From contig NC_132897.1 in NCBI RefSeq assembly GCF_030463535.1, forward strand, positions 7,088,821 to 7,152,820: a stretch of DNA of 64,000 nt. The letters are read 5' to 3'. Under the pieces are notes generated by a model that saw nothing but the letters and a program-made list of their open reading frames with translations, was not told the origin of the DNA and made no database searches. A program made the position numbers and the translations under genes. Every line of letters begins with the position of its first letter. Within the stretch, counting starts at the first letter, position 1. Positions 23,250 to 34,373 of this stretch are shown here, piece by piece. The stretch is from Salminus brasiliensis. Lineage: Eukaryota; Chordata; Actinopteri; Characiformes; Bryconidae.

Positions 23250-25190
23250 ATCTTGTATCTAGTATTTGTAGTGTGTTACTAGTTTGGTAAAAGGGGATTT
23301 TGTCTGAAACTCAAAGCATGAAGGTTCTATTATAGTACCAAAAAAAATGGTTCCTTGACTCGTAATAGATCCAGGGCTTGTGTTGGTAGTGATAAAGCAG
23401 CAGCTTGTTCTCAGAGATTGAGTCAACGCTGGAGCTGTGCCTCTGGGCTTTCAGCACGACTGAGTGTATAGGGCTTTCTCACGGCTTATTACCTTTCAGC
23501 TTCTTTTACACTGAGAGGGTGTTAGTGCTTGTGGTTCTGCTGAGGGAGTCCGATAATTGGAACAATTTTGCAGGAGATGATCACGGTTTGTCTAAGCAAC
23601 ATCTGAAGTAGGGGCGTCATTAGACCCGATTTACTGGGGCACGTTCCCCAGTAAAATGTTGCTGTGCCCCACTACAGTCACTACAGTGGTTAAAAGCCCC
23701 GGCGTCTTGCCTGAAGTGAGTAGCTAACGCTTTCAGTCAGAGCCAGTTTATTTTGATTAGGGTAATGGACTCACAAATATTTAAGACGTTATGAATGATG
23801 AATGTTTTGGTTAAAGCCACTTTTAACCATGTAACCCACCAAACATGCATATTAGACCACTGAAGCAATAAACTAATCATACTAAATCATATAAACTAGC
23901 AAAGGCATCAGTTGTGTTAGCATACGTGTTATTTATAGTTGCTGTCCAATGAAAAACATCACCTTTTTTGTCTGTTTTTATGATTTGCTTTATTGTTTAA
24001 ACTCTGTAATTACTCTATACACTGGGTAAATACTTCTGTATGAACACTATGCTGTAAATTATTAGGAATTAACTCTTATTAAGTCACAATTTTGGAGATA
24101 CATGGTTTTCCATTGGACAGTGACATTATGCTGGTTAGTATAAGGGACTATAGTCTGGTAACACTATCAGCCCACAACTCATTTACATAAATTTAATCGG
24201 CCCTAAAATGGAACCCTGTGGGACTCCACAAACTTTAGTAAGTTAAAGAGCTACATGAAACTGAATTATTAATATATATTAATAACTAAATCATTAACCT
24301 AGGGTTTAAGAGGTTAATTCCCATTGCTTGTAAGCAAGCTGTACCAGCATTTTTTCAAACACAGTCAATACTTAATTTACAATTTCCATTTGTATGCTGC
24401 ATTTGTTCTCTGTTTTCTAGCTTGTGATTGAGCAATCATTTCAAGCCTGCATATCATGACACATTAAGAAGCATTTCATTTAATATCAGAAATAAGTCTC
24501 AGATTTTTTTGTTTTTTTTCCTTATTAATTTCACTTTCATTGGTTTTCTTTGCTTATTTGACAGCATTTCCCTGGAATCTGAATTTGTTGAGCTCTGGCA
24601 GACACGGTGGTGTGTGGAGAAGGCTTTGATGAGTTTGGTGAGCTCATGCCCAGGCATGTGTTGGCACCCATCTTCCCTGTCGTTACCAATTCGAGCTCCC
24701 TGCACGCCTGTACCCATGGGCCAGCTTGGCATAAAGTGGCATTAGCTGTTCTCAGATCCAGTGGCCAGCATACTCGCATCATCTCCTCATTCTTATGCCC
24801 CCAGAGACTACTCCTCTCAGACCACACCAGGCCAAGCGTGGTGGTCTTTTGGCCAAAGACACCTCCAGTGTGCTTTAAGGGCTCATATTTTACATTTTTC
24901 TTGTTCTGCATTTTCCCTTGAGGCCCACTTAGAACAGTTGTGTGGATGTATGAACCACAAATATAGTCCTCATACTGGAGTTAGTGTGGCGTGCTGGCCT
25001 GGCAGAGATCTAGAACAATGATGTGTACTTTTGAGAAGAAAGGTTCTTCAAATGGTTCTTTGAGCAATGCTGTTGAAGAACCACGTTTGGTTTCATAGAG
25101 AGCCATGTTTGTAATGAAGATATGGGATGTTGAGTCATTTGAGAGTTATTTAGACAGCATATTATATTATTTTACAGTTGTTCAATACAC
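23250..25190. other. Gene-free region
   Basis: The overlapping frames at 24428-25021 on both strands have no exon support or recognised homology. Their mutual overlap suggests a stop-poor G+C-rich patch rather than a gene. Confidence 0.4.
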
Positions 25191-25640
25191 TGATAAGCCA
25201 TAACATTAGCACCAGGTAATGGTAGGTAAGGAGAAAACATTGATTATCTCTTTATGATTATGAAGTGTTGTATATATTCAGCAGTAAGTAAAAAATCAAG
25301 CAGAACAATCTGAGCCACTTTGACAAGAACCAAATTGTGATAGCTAGACCACTGGGTCAGAACATCTCCAAGACATTAGGTTTTTCTGGTATGCAGTGGT
25401 CAGGACCTACCAAAATTGCTCCAAGAAAAGACAACCAGTGAACTGATGACAGGGTCATGGGCACTGATGCAACCCATGGAGGCCCCACTTCACAACTTAC
25501 AAGACTTTAAGGATCTGCTGCTAATGTTAGTCTTGGTGCCAGGCACCGCCTTCAGAGATCTTGTGGAGTCCATGCCTCGATGGGTTAGACCTTTTGTGGC
25601 GGCACAAGGAGGACCTAACTAAACAAACTAGACGTTTCTA
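25190..25640 (+). repeat. Dispersed repeat family 5, copy 1
   Basis: CTGATAAGCCATAACATTAGC begins a block containing GCTCCAAGAAAAGACAACCA, CACTGATGCAACCCATGGAGG and so on. Related degenerate copies occur at about 45050-45420, 51370-51600 and 57540-58195. The motif is widespread in fish genomes; class not assigned. Confidence 0.6.
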
Positions 25641-25729
25641 ATATTGCTGCTGTTCATATTAGCAAACCTGGTGCTATCACCTTCCATTACAGCAGCTCTG
25701 CTTCCTTTGGAAGCTGGACAGAGGGTCTT

Positions 25730-26092
25730 TAAAGCAACGCTATGTTGCATTTGTACCTTAAAATAGCAGCGTCAGAATCGCTGTAATGCTCCACTGACTG
25801 TAATAGGGAGAATAGTGTCGCAGTCATTGACACTCGGGGCTTGGCATGCTCCTAATTTAACTTTGCAGAAGCGAGACAACCATTGTGAGAACTGCATAAC
25901 GCTGTGTAGCTCGAGTCATATTAGTGTAAAATCCACTACCACTATCCACATGCTTCTTTCCCTTTTAGTGACTGTTCTGTATGTCTCAGCTCATCCAGAA
26001 AAGCGTGTCCTCTAGTGGTGGCTTAAAGCATAAATTACACTTTCGGACTGTAGGTGGAGCCCAGGAGCAAGAATTGTAATTTTGCTTTAAAC
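25730..26092 (+). mobile_element. MITE family 2, copy 2
   Basis: AAAGCAACGCTATGTTGCAT at the left and TAATTTTGCTTTA at the right. Interior ATCCACATGCTTCTTTCCCT, CATCCAGAAAAGCGTGTCC and GACTGTAGGTGGAGCCCAGG match copy 1. Confidence 0.75.
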
Positions 26093-28429
26093 TAGAGCTA
26101 AAACAGACAAGCTAAACCAAATCTATTGAATACTGGGGTAGTTTACTCACTTACTATACACTTTATGATAATTTTGCTACATGCAAATGATCCCTGTAAT
26201 GTGCCTCATTCTAAAAGCACTCCATGCTGAAACCCTCCTTATAACTTCAGCATGAATGGGCAGGGCTAAACTGCTGTGCCTTTAGTCTCAGGCTCCTGAC
26301 CTCTACCGTCTACATCGTCCAGACGGTTTTCTGACAATATTTAGGCCAAGCTGATCCAGGACAGGTTCCCCAGGGATGGCCGTCAGGTGACTCAGAGCAG
26401 TAGCTAATAGGATCCTTGTCTGACTCACCTGTCAGAATGAAAATGTGGAAGAGTGGAAAAATCTGACGGGATTTTTTTTCCCCCCATCCCGAGTTTTGGG
26501 AAAGATGCAGCACTGATCTGATTTGGTATGGTGTGAGCAGAGACAGCGGCAGTGTGCAGGGAAGGCACTTGTGTGTGTAACTGGCCTAGTTAGGGCTGTT
26601 TGTAAGGAATTGTTTTGATGCGCATGTTGGCACACTTTATATTCCACCCGGCTCTTACAGAGATCCTTTCTTACCTGTTGTCAGATTTTGCTTTCTTCAG
26701 TTACGGTGTGGAGGCGAGGCAGTGTGGCTCTCGTTAGAGAGATGGACATCTATGAGGTATAATGAGATTCCCATGCTTAACATTTTTAACTACAATCCAG
26801 ATCAGTCGTTTAGAGCCAGTTTGGACCTTTGAGGCCACTTGTCGACGTGAAAAGTCAGGTGTATAAACAAGAGTTAATACACCTAGTAATTATCACAGTG
26901 GATCTTGGCTTCTCTCCCCCCTTGCTCTCACTTGTCTTTATAAATCATTGCTAAATTGTAATTAGTAAAATGCAGGTAAAATAATTAGATCACTACCACA
27001 TTTATTACCACTTCAGATGTCATCATATCAGCTCCAGTTGATTAGGTCATCATTGGAGAGGATTTTGGAGGAGCCCGTTTTATTAAAACCTCAGCTCTTT
27101 AGTTGGGTTTGCTCTTGGTTGGCAAAGTGAGTGTTATCACCATGATGAGATCCAGAGAGCTTGCTGAGGCCTTCAGAAAGAAGGTTGTAGTGTCTGGGAA
27201 GAGATTTAAAAATCTCTCAGAACAGTTATAATAATAATTTAATAATTTTCAGCCTCTTTTGGGGGCACACAAGCTAGGTTTGGAACTGCAAACATATAAT
27301 TCTTCTGCATAAAATGGTTATTGTTGGACATACTATGCCCAAATTTTAAGATACAAGATTTTTGTGACCGTGACAATGTCAGAATGCTACAGGGATTATT
27401 AAAAAAAAATGTGGTTTAGAGCTTACTTACACTTTTAAAGACTGCTATAAGCAAATGATCCCTGTAATGTGCCTCATCTAAAAGCAGTCCATGCTGAAAC
27501 ACTCCTTATAACTTCATGAATGGACAGGGCCTCCTGACCAAAAGTGTAATTTTTCAGCCTAAAATGGATATTGCTGGACAAATCATCTGTTTTTACGAAA
27601 TGGCACATTATGTGTATGTGTGGAAATGTTCCTAAATAAAAAAACGTACATTATTAAATAAAACAGAATTGTTCTGAGGTGTTGATATGGCATGGATGAC
27701 TTAAGTCCCACCCCCCATGGTTGCTGCTAATTTCTCTCCATCTCCCCATGCCTCTGTCTGGACCGTAGACTAAGCAAAACGTGCATGTCAATACAGATGA
27801 TTCACAGACGATGCCTGATTGCGCCTCGCTTTCATCACATTAGTCATATCTGATGCTCACCAGACCTGCTTCTGCACATGCATATGCTCACACTTCTATG
27901 TACAAAAATAATCACATGGAGCACATGAGCAGGAGGCTGAAGGCCCTGGATATGGGGGGGGATGCATTTTCTGTGCTTTTTCTCTAATAAGTGTTTATCT
28001 TTTAATGTCAGCACTGTGTGTTCCTTTTTTCCAAATTTGAGTAATGAGAGTTCAGTACATGAAAGTGGAAAATTTACATAAACCCTGCCCACTAGAGAAA
28101 AGCTGTAGTCAAAGCTTGTAAAATACAGTACAACATGATGGCGACTTCAGGAGAATATAGTGGTGGGGATACTGGAGAGCACTACATTATCCTCCGAGCT
28201 CCGCTAGTGCTTATGGGAATACAGGTTCGCTACATGAACCAGACCTCGTGACCACAGCTTTTTTTGGGACAGAAGGGAAGCTCAAACTTGGCACACAATG
28301 AAGCAAAAGCCGTGGATAGCAACCGGGCATCCTCGCTAGGTTAAAAGCTAACAAAAAGAAAAGTGGTGGCTTCTCTCAAAAACAAACTGGAGCCAACCTC
28401 GCATTAGAATAGAAAGCCTTATTTTATCA
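26093..28429. other. Gene-free region
   Basis: A block containing CAAATGATCCCTGTAATGTGC and CATGCTGAAACCCTCC occurs at about 26185-26290 and again at about 27450-27540, so a local dispersed repeat is present twice. No exons were recognised. Confidence 0.45.
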
Positions 28430-28675
28430 GGAAGACTTGGAGTGTAGGCAAAGCTAACCTAGCTACAATTTCGTCAGCTTGCTAACAGACCATTGTACTG
28501 AGAAGACACAACAAGAGGACAGCAGTGCCACCCATCAAGCCGCTGTAGTGCCGTAGACCAGCCAATAAAAGAAGAGCTTGGCGTTTTGGTTTCTCTGTAA
28601 AAGTAAAAATCATAAAAACAAAATAACAGGGTGGTAAATAGGCTTTAATAAGCATTAAACAACACCTGAGCATTT
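28430..28675 (+). repeat. Dispersed repeat family 3, copy 3
   Basis: AGAAGACACAACAAGAGGAC, CCAGCCAATAAAAGAAGAGC and AAATAACAGGGTGGTAAATA appear in the same order as in copies 1 and 2. Confidence 0.6.
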
Positions 28676-29348
28676 GTTTACTCCAAATACAGTCACATAC
28701 CTAATATTTAAGTACTAATAAATGCATTCTTTGGCACTTTCTTATACAGCCTCCCTTGACCATTCGTTATGTCTTGCAGATGGAAGAGCAGACTTGCATC
28801 TTGAGCGTTCAGGGGAAGAGACTGACTCGTGACTTAAAGTGCGACTGGCTTTTCCAAAGGGCTCTGAGACGTACAGTAACTGCATGGCTGATTTTCTGTT
28901 ACGTAACTTGAGTCTAAGGTGGCATTAAGGGGGACGGGTTTTTAGGGCACTTTTAAAGAGGTCAGATAAACCCAGATAAATCCACATGGGCAGAATCTGA
29001 GGGAGTGACGAGAGCTAAAGAGCTGAAAAATCCTCCAATCAGATTAAATAATGAATCTGTTTACTTGTGAGTTTCAGAACAGCTGAGCCCCACTCGCCCC
29101 ATACCAATGTGTGTTGGCGCCCCATACCAATGTGAGTATCCTCAACCTCGACCCAAATCTGAGATTCAGAGGGGAAATCTATCAAACATTGAAACCAGAA
29201 AGAAGAAGAAGAAAAGGAAGGTGTGTTGGTTAGGGCAATTCCAGAGGCATGTAAACATCCCACCTCTCAGAGATTCATTTCCATGCATGCACTTAAAAAA
29301 TACACCCACCTGCTAGTGCAACACCTTTGGTTGGGATTAAATTAAGTC

Positions 29349-29350
<2 letters not shown>

Positions 29351-29401
<51 letters not shown>
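29351..29401. repeat. (TG)n microsatellite
   Basis: Pure TG run of about 25 units. A matching (CA)n run lies at 29583-29615, about 180 bases further on. Confidence 0.95.
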
Positions 29402-29405
<4 letters not shown>

Positions 29406-29581
29406 TGGTATGTGTGTAAGTATGTGTTCTACACAAACCACTCAGCAGAGGCTAGTAATAACAGGCCATTTTCTTCCCACACGTGATGCCAGTCACTATA
29501 ACAAACATGCTAACAAACCGAGAGCATGAATATTTAAAAGCCCATCTGTGTTTCTCCCTGCTGTGGCACGCTCGCAAAGCT

Positions 29582-29582
<1 letters not shown>

Positions 29583-29615
<33 letters not shown>
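29583..29615. repeat. (CA)n microsatellite
   Basis: Pure CA run of about 16 units. Confidence 0.95.
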
Positions 29616-29619
<4 letters not shown>

Positions 29620-30316
29620 GCCTGAAAACAACCACGCTGAGTAAGGGTGAAGGAAAGTGTTTACGGATTTATAATTAAAACGTATTACATGCCGAGATCT
29701 CAGGACTGCTCACCAAATCGCAATGGATCATTTCAAACCAGGACTCCTCCCTTCACACAGTGCTACCAGTGCTGGAGGGTGAAGGCTTGCCTATCCTTCT
29801 TATGAGTGACATGAAGGCAGCCAGTCACATCTTTTTAAACTGTCGCTAATGCACAGGCATTGGACACAACACTGTCAGTCCCGTTACATCAGCTAACAGA
29901 CAGCCAAACTGGCTAGCACTGTACTGGGTGATTGGGGAAAGAAGGCCATACTATCCACCCAAAGAGTATATGACCACCTGGCTGGTAAATATATTACACA
30001 TTATTTTGCGAAATATCACAGTATATGTTTCAGGATATTCTGTCTCAGTAAAATAAATGAATTGTTCAGATATAATATAATTATAAAACTGCTAATTTAG
30101 TCAAATCTGTGTTGTGAGGATGTTTTTTTAGACCACGTTGAAGTTGCAGAGAGAGAAGCGCTGTTATTGTACTGAATCCAGTCTCGAGGAAACGCTCCTT
30201 AACCAAGCAGAAGATAATTTAGCATTGATGACTTCTCTGAGGTAGTGACTGTGGTCAAAACTCTTGCTTAGCGTTGCTGTCTTGGCTTACAGAATGTTTA
30301 CCTTCGATGCCAACAC

Positions 30317-31199
30317 TGCTGTACATCCCGGGAACAGCTGGACTTAAAAACGATCTTGCCATCTCCATCTCCAACTCACTGGTCACTCCATCTACAGAAG
30401 CTGGAAGCCTTGGTGTAGTCATGGATGATCAGTTATCGTTCTCAAGTCATGTTGCAAACGTAACTCGTTCATGCAGATTCCTCCTGTACAACATCTGGAG
30501 AATTCGACCCTTTCTCTCCAGAGAGGCGCCCAGGTGCTCGTTCAGTCTCTTGTCACTTCCAGACTTGACTACTAAATCTATCTTCTGGCTGGTCTCCCTC
30601 TGCGCACCATCAGGCCCCTGCAACTTATCCAGAACGCAGCGGCACGGGTCGTCTTCAATGTCCCTAAATTCAGTCATGTCACTCCACTGCTGCGTTCTCT
30701 CTTCACTGGCTTCCTGTAGCTGCTGCCCAGGTCATCAGATTCAAAACCCTGACTCTGACCTAAGAAGCCCAGAAAGGACCAGCCAGCCCCTCTGTACTTG
30801 ATGGCAATGGTCAAAAGCCGATCCGCACCAAGAGCCCTTTGAGCTTCAAGTACGGCTCGGCTCGACCCGCCATCCCTCAAAATCCACGGAAGACAAGCGT
30901 CCAGACTTTTTTCTGTCCTGCACCGAAGTGGTGGAACGAGCTTCCCCTGGGTGTTCGAACGGCCGAGTCCAACGTTCGCTGTCTTCAAACGCAGACTGAA
31001 GACCCTCCTCTTCAGAGAGTACTTGGGCGAATAGCAGAATGGTCACCTCACTGACTTGTGTTTAGTAATGTCTAAGATTAGAGTATCTTTGAACTATTAG
31101 TCTATTCAAACTAGCTGAGGTTTTTCTTAAGTAAATAGCAAAGCTCTTTTGTAAGTCGCTCTGGATAAGAGCGTCTGCTAACTGCCTTAAATGTAAATG
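30317..31199 (+). mobile_element. L2-like LINE 3' fragment with target duplication
   Basis: The element carries the broken C-terminal end of a non-LTR reverse transcriptase. In one frame LGVVMDDQLSFSSHVANVTR then RFLLYNIWRIRPFL is readable. After frameshifts QNAAARVV-like and KWWNELPLGVRTAES segments follow, all typical of L2/CR1-type fish LINEs. It ends with GTCGCTCTGGATAAGAGCGT and a TAAATGTAAATG tail. CAACAC at 30311-30316 is repeated at 31200-31205 as the target duplication. The paralogous unit at 38243-38248 has a single CAACAC with no insert. It is 5'-truncated and dead. Confidence 0.85.
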
Positions 31200-31306
31200 C
31201 AACACAAAAGCCACAGGAACCATCCTTCTGGTCACATTTCTTCTTTCAGCATGTTCAGTTCTTGTAGCTTAGCTACGCCTCCCTTGTCTATGTTTAGCCA
31301 CAAACC

Positions 31307-31660
31307 ATGCAGAGGGGCAGCTCCTCCAATGGCTTGCTCCCTCTCTTACCTGAAACCCCGGCTGCTAGTGGTTTACTGTGGCTGTACTTTGCACTCAGAT
31401 GGCTTCCTGTAAATAAAACAGGGCTGGTGCTGCTTTCTAGATGACTGAAAGGAGACTAGATATGTGAGATCTCCCAGGACTAAGTTTACCACTCTCTCTT
31501 CTGAGTTATTCTGATGTTTTCCTGCTGTAGACGCTTCAGTAGACCATCTGGCCATGTCGGATGTAATGACTCTGCTCCCGCTGCCGGTGTGGATCTACGC
31601 TCTTCTTCAGAACTGGGTCTTTGGTTTGGTCTTGTGTAAGCTCTTATGTTACATGGTCAC
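31307..31660 (+). pseudogene. LTB4R-like receptor pseudogene 1 (N-terminal part)
   Basis: It starts at the ATG equivalent of the intact genes (MQRGSSSNGLLPLLPETPAA) and includes the TM1 region. A TAA follows the CACTCAGATGGCTTCC stretch, with a further in-frame TGA in the equivalent of RWLK. An extra stretch of roughly 80-90 bases separates TM1 from TM2. The TM2-TM3 segment (DVMTLLPLPVWIYALLQNWV then FGLVLCK) is well preserved up to about 31660. There the sequence switches to a Tc1 transposase remnant and the rest of the receptor is gone. The same lesions occur in pseudogene 2 at 38356, so inactivation predates the duplication. Confidence 0.85.
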
Positions 31661-31667
31661 TCTGGCT

Positions 31668-32075
31668 GAGCTCCATAGGAGAAACATCCAGAATGTCACT
31701 GCACACAATCACTGCAGTGCTCCTCCAGCCTGGGCTTTAATGACAGAGTGGCCAGACAGAAGCCTTCCTCAGTAAAAGACGCATGAAAGCCTGCCTGGAG
31801 TTTGAAGGCAAGAAGGCACACATTTCTCTGGTCTGATGAAACCAAGATTTTGGGCTCAGTTCTAAGCGTCATGTTCTGGAGGAAGCCAGGCTCTGCTCAT
31901 CACCTGCCCAATACCATCCCTACAGTGAAGCATAGTGTTTTTTCAGCATCTAGAACAGGGAGATGCAGGGTTGAGGGAAAGCCGAATGGAGCAAAGTTCA
32001 GAGATGTTCTTCATGAAAACCGGATCCAGAGCGCTCAGGAGGTCAGGCTGGTTCACCTTCCAACAAGATTGATGA
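31668..32075 (+). pseudogene. Tc1-like transposase remnant
   Basis: The translation contains LWSDETKI followed by KPGSAHHLPNTIPTVKH and a FRDVLHEN segment. This is the central part of a fish Tc1-family DDE transposase, including the first catalytic Asp in WSDET. Both ends are missing and there are frameshifts. It directly abuts the truncated receptor pseudogene 1, so its arrival or a later deletion probably removed the receptor's 3' part. Confidence 0.8.
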
Positions 32076-32551
32076 AATGTAATTGCTCTGAAAAGGGGCC
32101 GCACCACAACAAACATTTAAAAAATACTCTTTCGGCTTGGTGCAATTACACAGTCTCCCCAGAGAGGTTTCTAAATCCCCAAAACTTGCAGGCTGTCGCT
32201 TTAAGGTAAAAAGGCTACTTGATTTTTTTGTTGTCATTTTATTTATATATATATAAATAAGGACAGGACTTAAGGTCAGTTCTCATTAACCATGCAGAAG
32301 CACTGACGGGTTTATTAAGCAGCCTCTTAAAAAATTTTGGCATTTAGAACCTCCAACTTTTCACCTGTTTTTATTTTAATTTTTTATATAGAGTTGCTAC
32401 CCCTGCTTCAGGAAATGTTTTCAACTCTGCAGCTGCTTTTGTTTTCCAAACGGAAGCCACGATTACCATAACTCTTATCATTTTCCATCCGTTTTTATTT
32501 CAGCTGTAGCAACACTTCTAGTGACCACAGCTGCACAAACCTCACACAGCC

Positions 32552-33442
32552 ATGCAGCAGGACAGCAACTCTACTAACACCTCGCTCTCTGACTCACCTG
32601 CAAACCTGGCTGCCAGTAGTGTACTGGGGCTGTGCTTTGCACTGGGGGTCCCTGGAAACATAGCAGTGCTGGTGCTTCTTTCTAGATGGCTGAAGGGAGG
32701 CAGCTTCACCCCAAGGCTGTTGCTGAGCCTGGCCGTGTCCGATCTAATGGCTCTGCTCCTGCTGCCGGTGTGGATCTACGCTCTGCTTCACGACTGGGTC
32801 TTTGGTTTGGTCTTGTGTAAGATCCTCTCCTACATTGTCTACTGGAGCCTGTACTGCAGCGTGCTGTCTGTGACTTTACTGAGTGTGCAGAGATATGTCC
32901 AAGTGCTGCATCCTCAGAAATGGGCTAAGCTCCGAGAACACGGACTGAATGGCCTTGTGTGTGGGATCTGGATCCTGAGTGGAGTACTAGGCTGCTATGC
33001 ACTCATCCAGCGCCGTGTGAAGCTGGAGAAGGATGGGCGCTTGCATTGCAGAGCGCACTATCGGAATACTTCTGAGAGAGTGGCTACTTTGTCCTGGGAG
33101 ACCTTGGTGTTGTTTGTGTTTGCGTTCCCTGTCCTGGTTTATTTCTACGTCCGTCTTCATCGGGGTGTCAGCCAGTCAGCGTCCCTCAACACCCACAGGA
33201 TGACCAAGCTGGTGATCAGAATTGTGGCGACTTTCTTCATTTTTTGGCTCCCATATCATATCACCAACATTGTGCTGATCATTGCAGTGATACTCGGACA
33301 TGAACACGTTTTGAGGTTTGCAGAAGCTGGAAGTGATATTACGGGATCTCTAACGTTTATTAACAGCTGTGTGAATCCATTCATATATGCCTTCTCTGCT
33401 CGGGTTTTAAGGCAGCCCACATCTGGGACAGACACTGCTTAG
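32552..33442 (+). CDS. Leukotriene B4 receptor 1-like GPCR, copy A
   Basis: A complete 296-residue class A receptor with seven hydrophobic segments. Likely N-glycosylation sites are N6, N9 and, in ECL2, N172. TM1 has GVPGN (N36), TM2 LAVSD (D64), TM3 C89 paired with C166 of ECL2. The TM3 end is QRY (113-115) instead of D/ERY. TM6 has FWLPYH (W232, P234), as in mammalian BLT1, and TM7 NPFIY (275-279). The C-tail is only 17 residues, against about 60 in mammalian BLT1. BLT1-type receptors bind leukotriene B4 at the plasma membrane of leukocytes and couple to Gi/Gq; ligand here is inferred. A TTTCAG acceptor at 32498-32503 implies a 5' non-coding exon. AATAAA lies near 33723. The start is set by alignment with B-E. 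Confidence 0.85.
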   Translation: MQQDSNSTNTSLSDSPANLAASSVLGLCFALGVPGNIAVLVLLSRWLKGGSFTPRLLLSLAVSDLMALLLLPVWIYALLHDWVFGLVLCKILSYIVYWSLYCSVLSVTLLSVQRYVQVLHPQKWAKLREHGLNGLVCGIWILSGVLGCYALIQRRVKLEKDGRLHCRAHYRNTSERVATLSWETLVLFVFAFPVLVYFYVRLHRGVSQSASLNTHRMTKLVIRIVATFFIFWLPYHITNIVLIIAVILGHEHVLRFAEAGSDITGSLTFINSCVNPFIYAFSARVLRQPTSGTDTA

Positions 33443-33449
33443 GTCCTTA

Positions 33450-34140
33450 TGAAGTAGAAGCTTCTTAGGCAGTGATTTCTTGGTTTCAAAGATTTCTAAG
33501 ATTTCTTTTATTTTGTTTGATTGAATATGAGGTAAATGTGTTATTATATGTTGTATTTTTGCACTTATAAATACAGTAACTGTTGTGAATTGTCGCAATT
33601 AAAGTGCTTAATTGCATTTAATCACAACAATATTCTAAATAATTTTGATTAATCACAAGTTAGAATGCTAGCTAGCATGTCTTTAAATGTATGGGTGGGA
33701 GAACAAGTCCATGTTATTGCCTAATAAAGTGGCAAGAGGAATCAGGGTTTTTTTTTTATTATATCTCAGTGTAGTTTTGAAAAATTTAGCCTTGAACACG
33801 GTAACGCTCAGACACAGAAGCTTTAATACAGAAAAGGCTTCAACAACTTTTTTAAAGAGATAAATGGGTGGATCAGTCATTGGGCTGTGTGTATGTACGC
33901 ACACACTTCCTTAAGGGGTTCCACAGGGTTCAGTTTTAGGACATGACATTTTTTACGTCTATTTTGACAGTTTTGTTTAAACCGTAATGTTTCTGTGTCA
34001 CTGTCACACAAATGAAACTTGAATCTCTAAAATAACAAAAAATTAGAAAATGTAAAAAAAAGTACACAAGTTTCCTGCCGCAGCAGTTTGGGATGTTTTG
34101 GAGTGCTTTTAGACAACCTGAGCACAGTCAGTGCTAAGGT
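33450..34140. promoter_or_regulatory. 3' flank of receptor A with candidate polyadenylation signal
   Basis: The first 60 bases after the stop match the 3' flank of receptor B (GGTCCTTATGAAGTAGAAGC). AATAAA occurs at about 33723. The remainder is AT-rich with nothing recognised. Confidence 0.45.
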
Positions 34141-34373
34141 AAGCTAACTAGAGATCGACCAATAGGAGTTTTTTTCTATAACCGATGCCGATGGCTGATA
34201 TGCTTTGGTCAATGTCTAGTTTTCCACTTTATTTTCATGATAAAATGGCACAATTATAATAAATGGATGCAGAACATTTTTGAACTTAACATCATTTATT
34301 GAACACTGACTTGAACCATCTTTACAAATAAAAATTAATTAAACTGAAAAATATAAAAATAAAATAACACATA

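Larger units (their letters stand above)
28680..30260. other. Gene-free region left of the receptor cluster
   Basis: Apart from the two microsatellites nothing is recognised. From about 30268 (GCGTTGCTGTCTTGGCTTAC) the sequence becomes homologous to 38200 onward, marking the left part of the duplicated pseudogene-gene unit. Confidence 0.5.

Noticed and set aside
24428-25021. Cluster of 77-124 codon frames on both strands
   Set aside because: They overlap each other on opposite strands, lack splice support and show no family resemblance.
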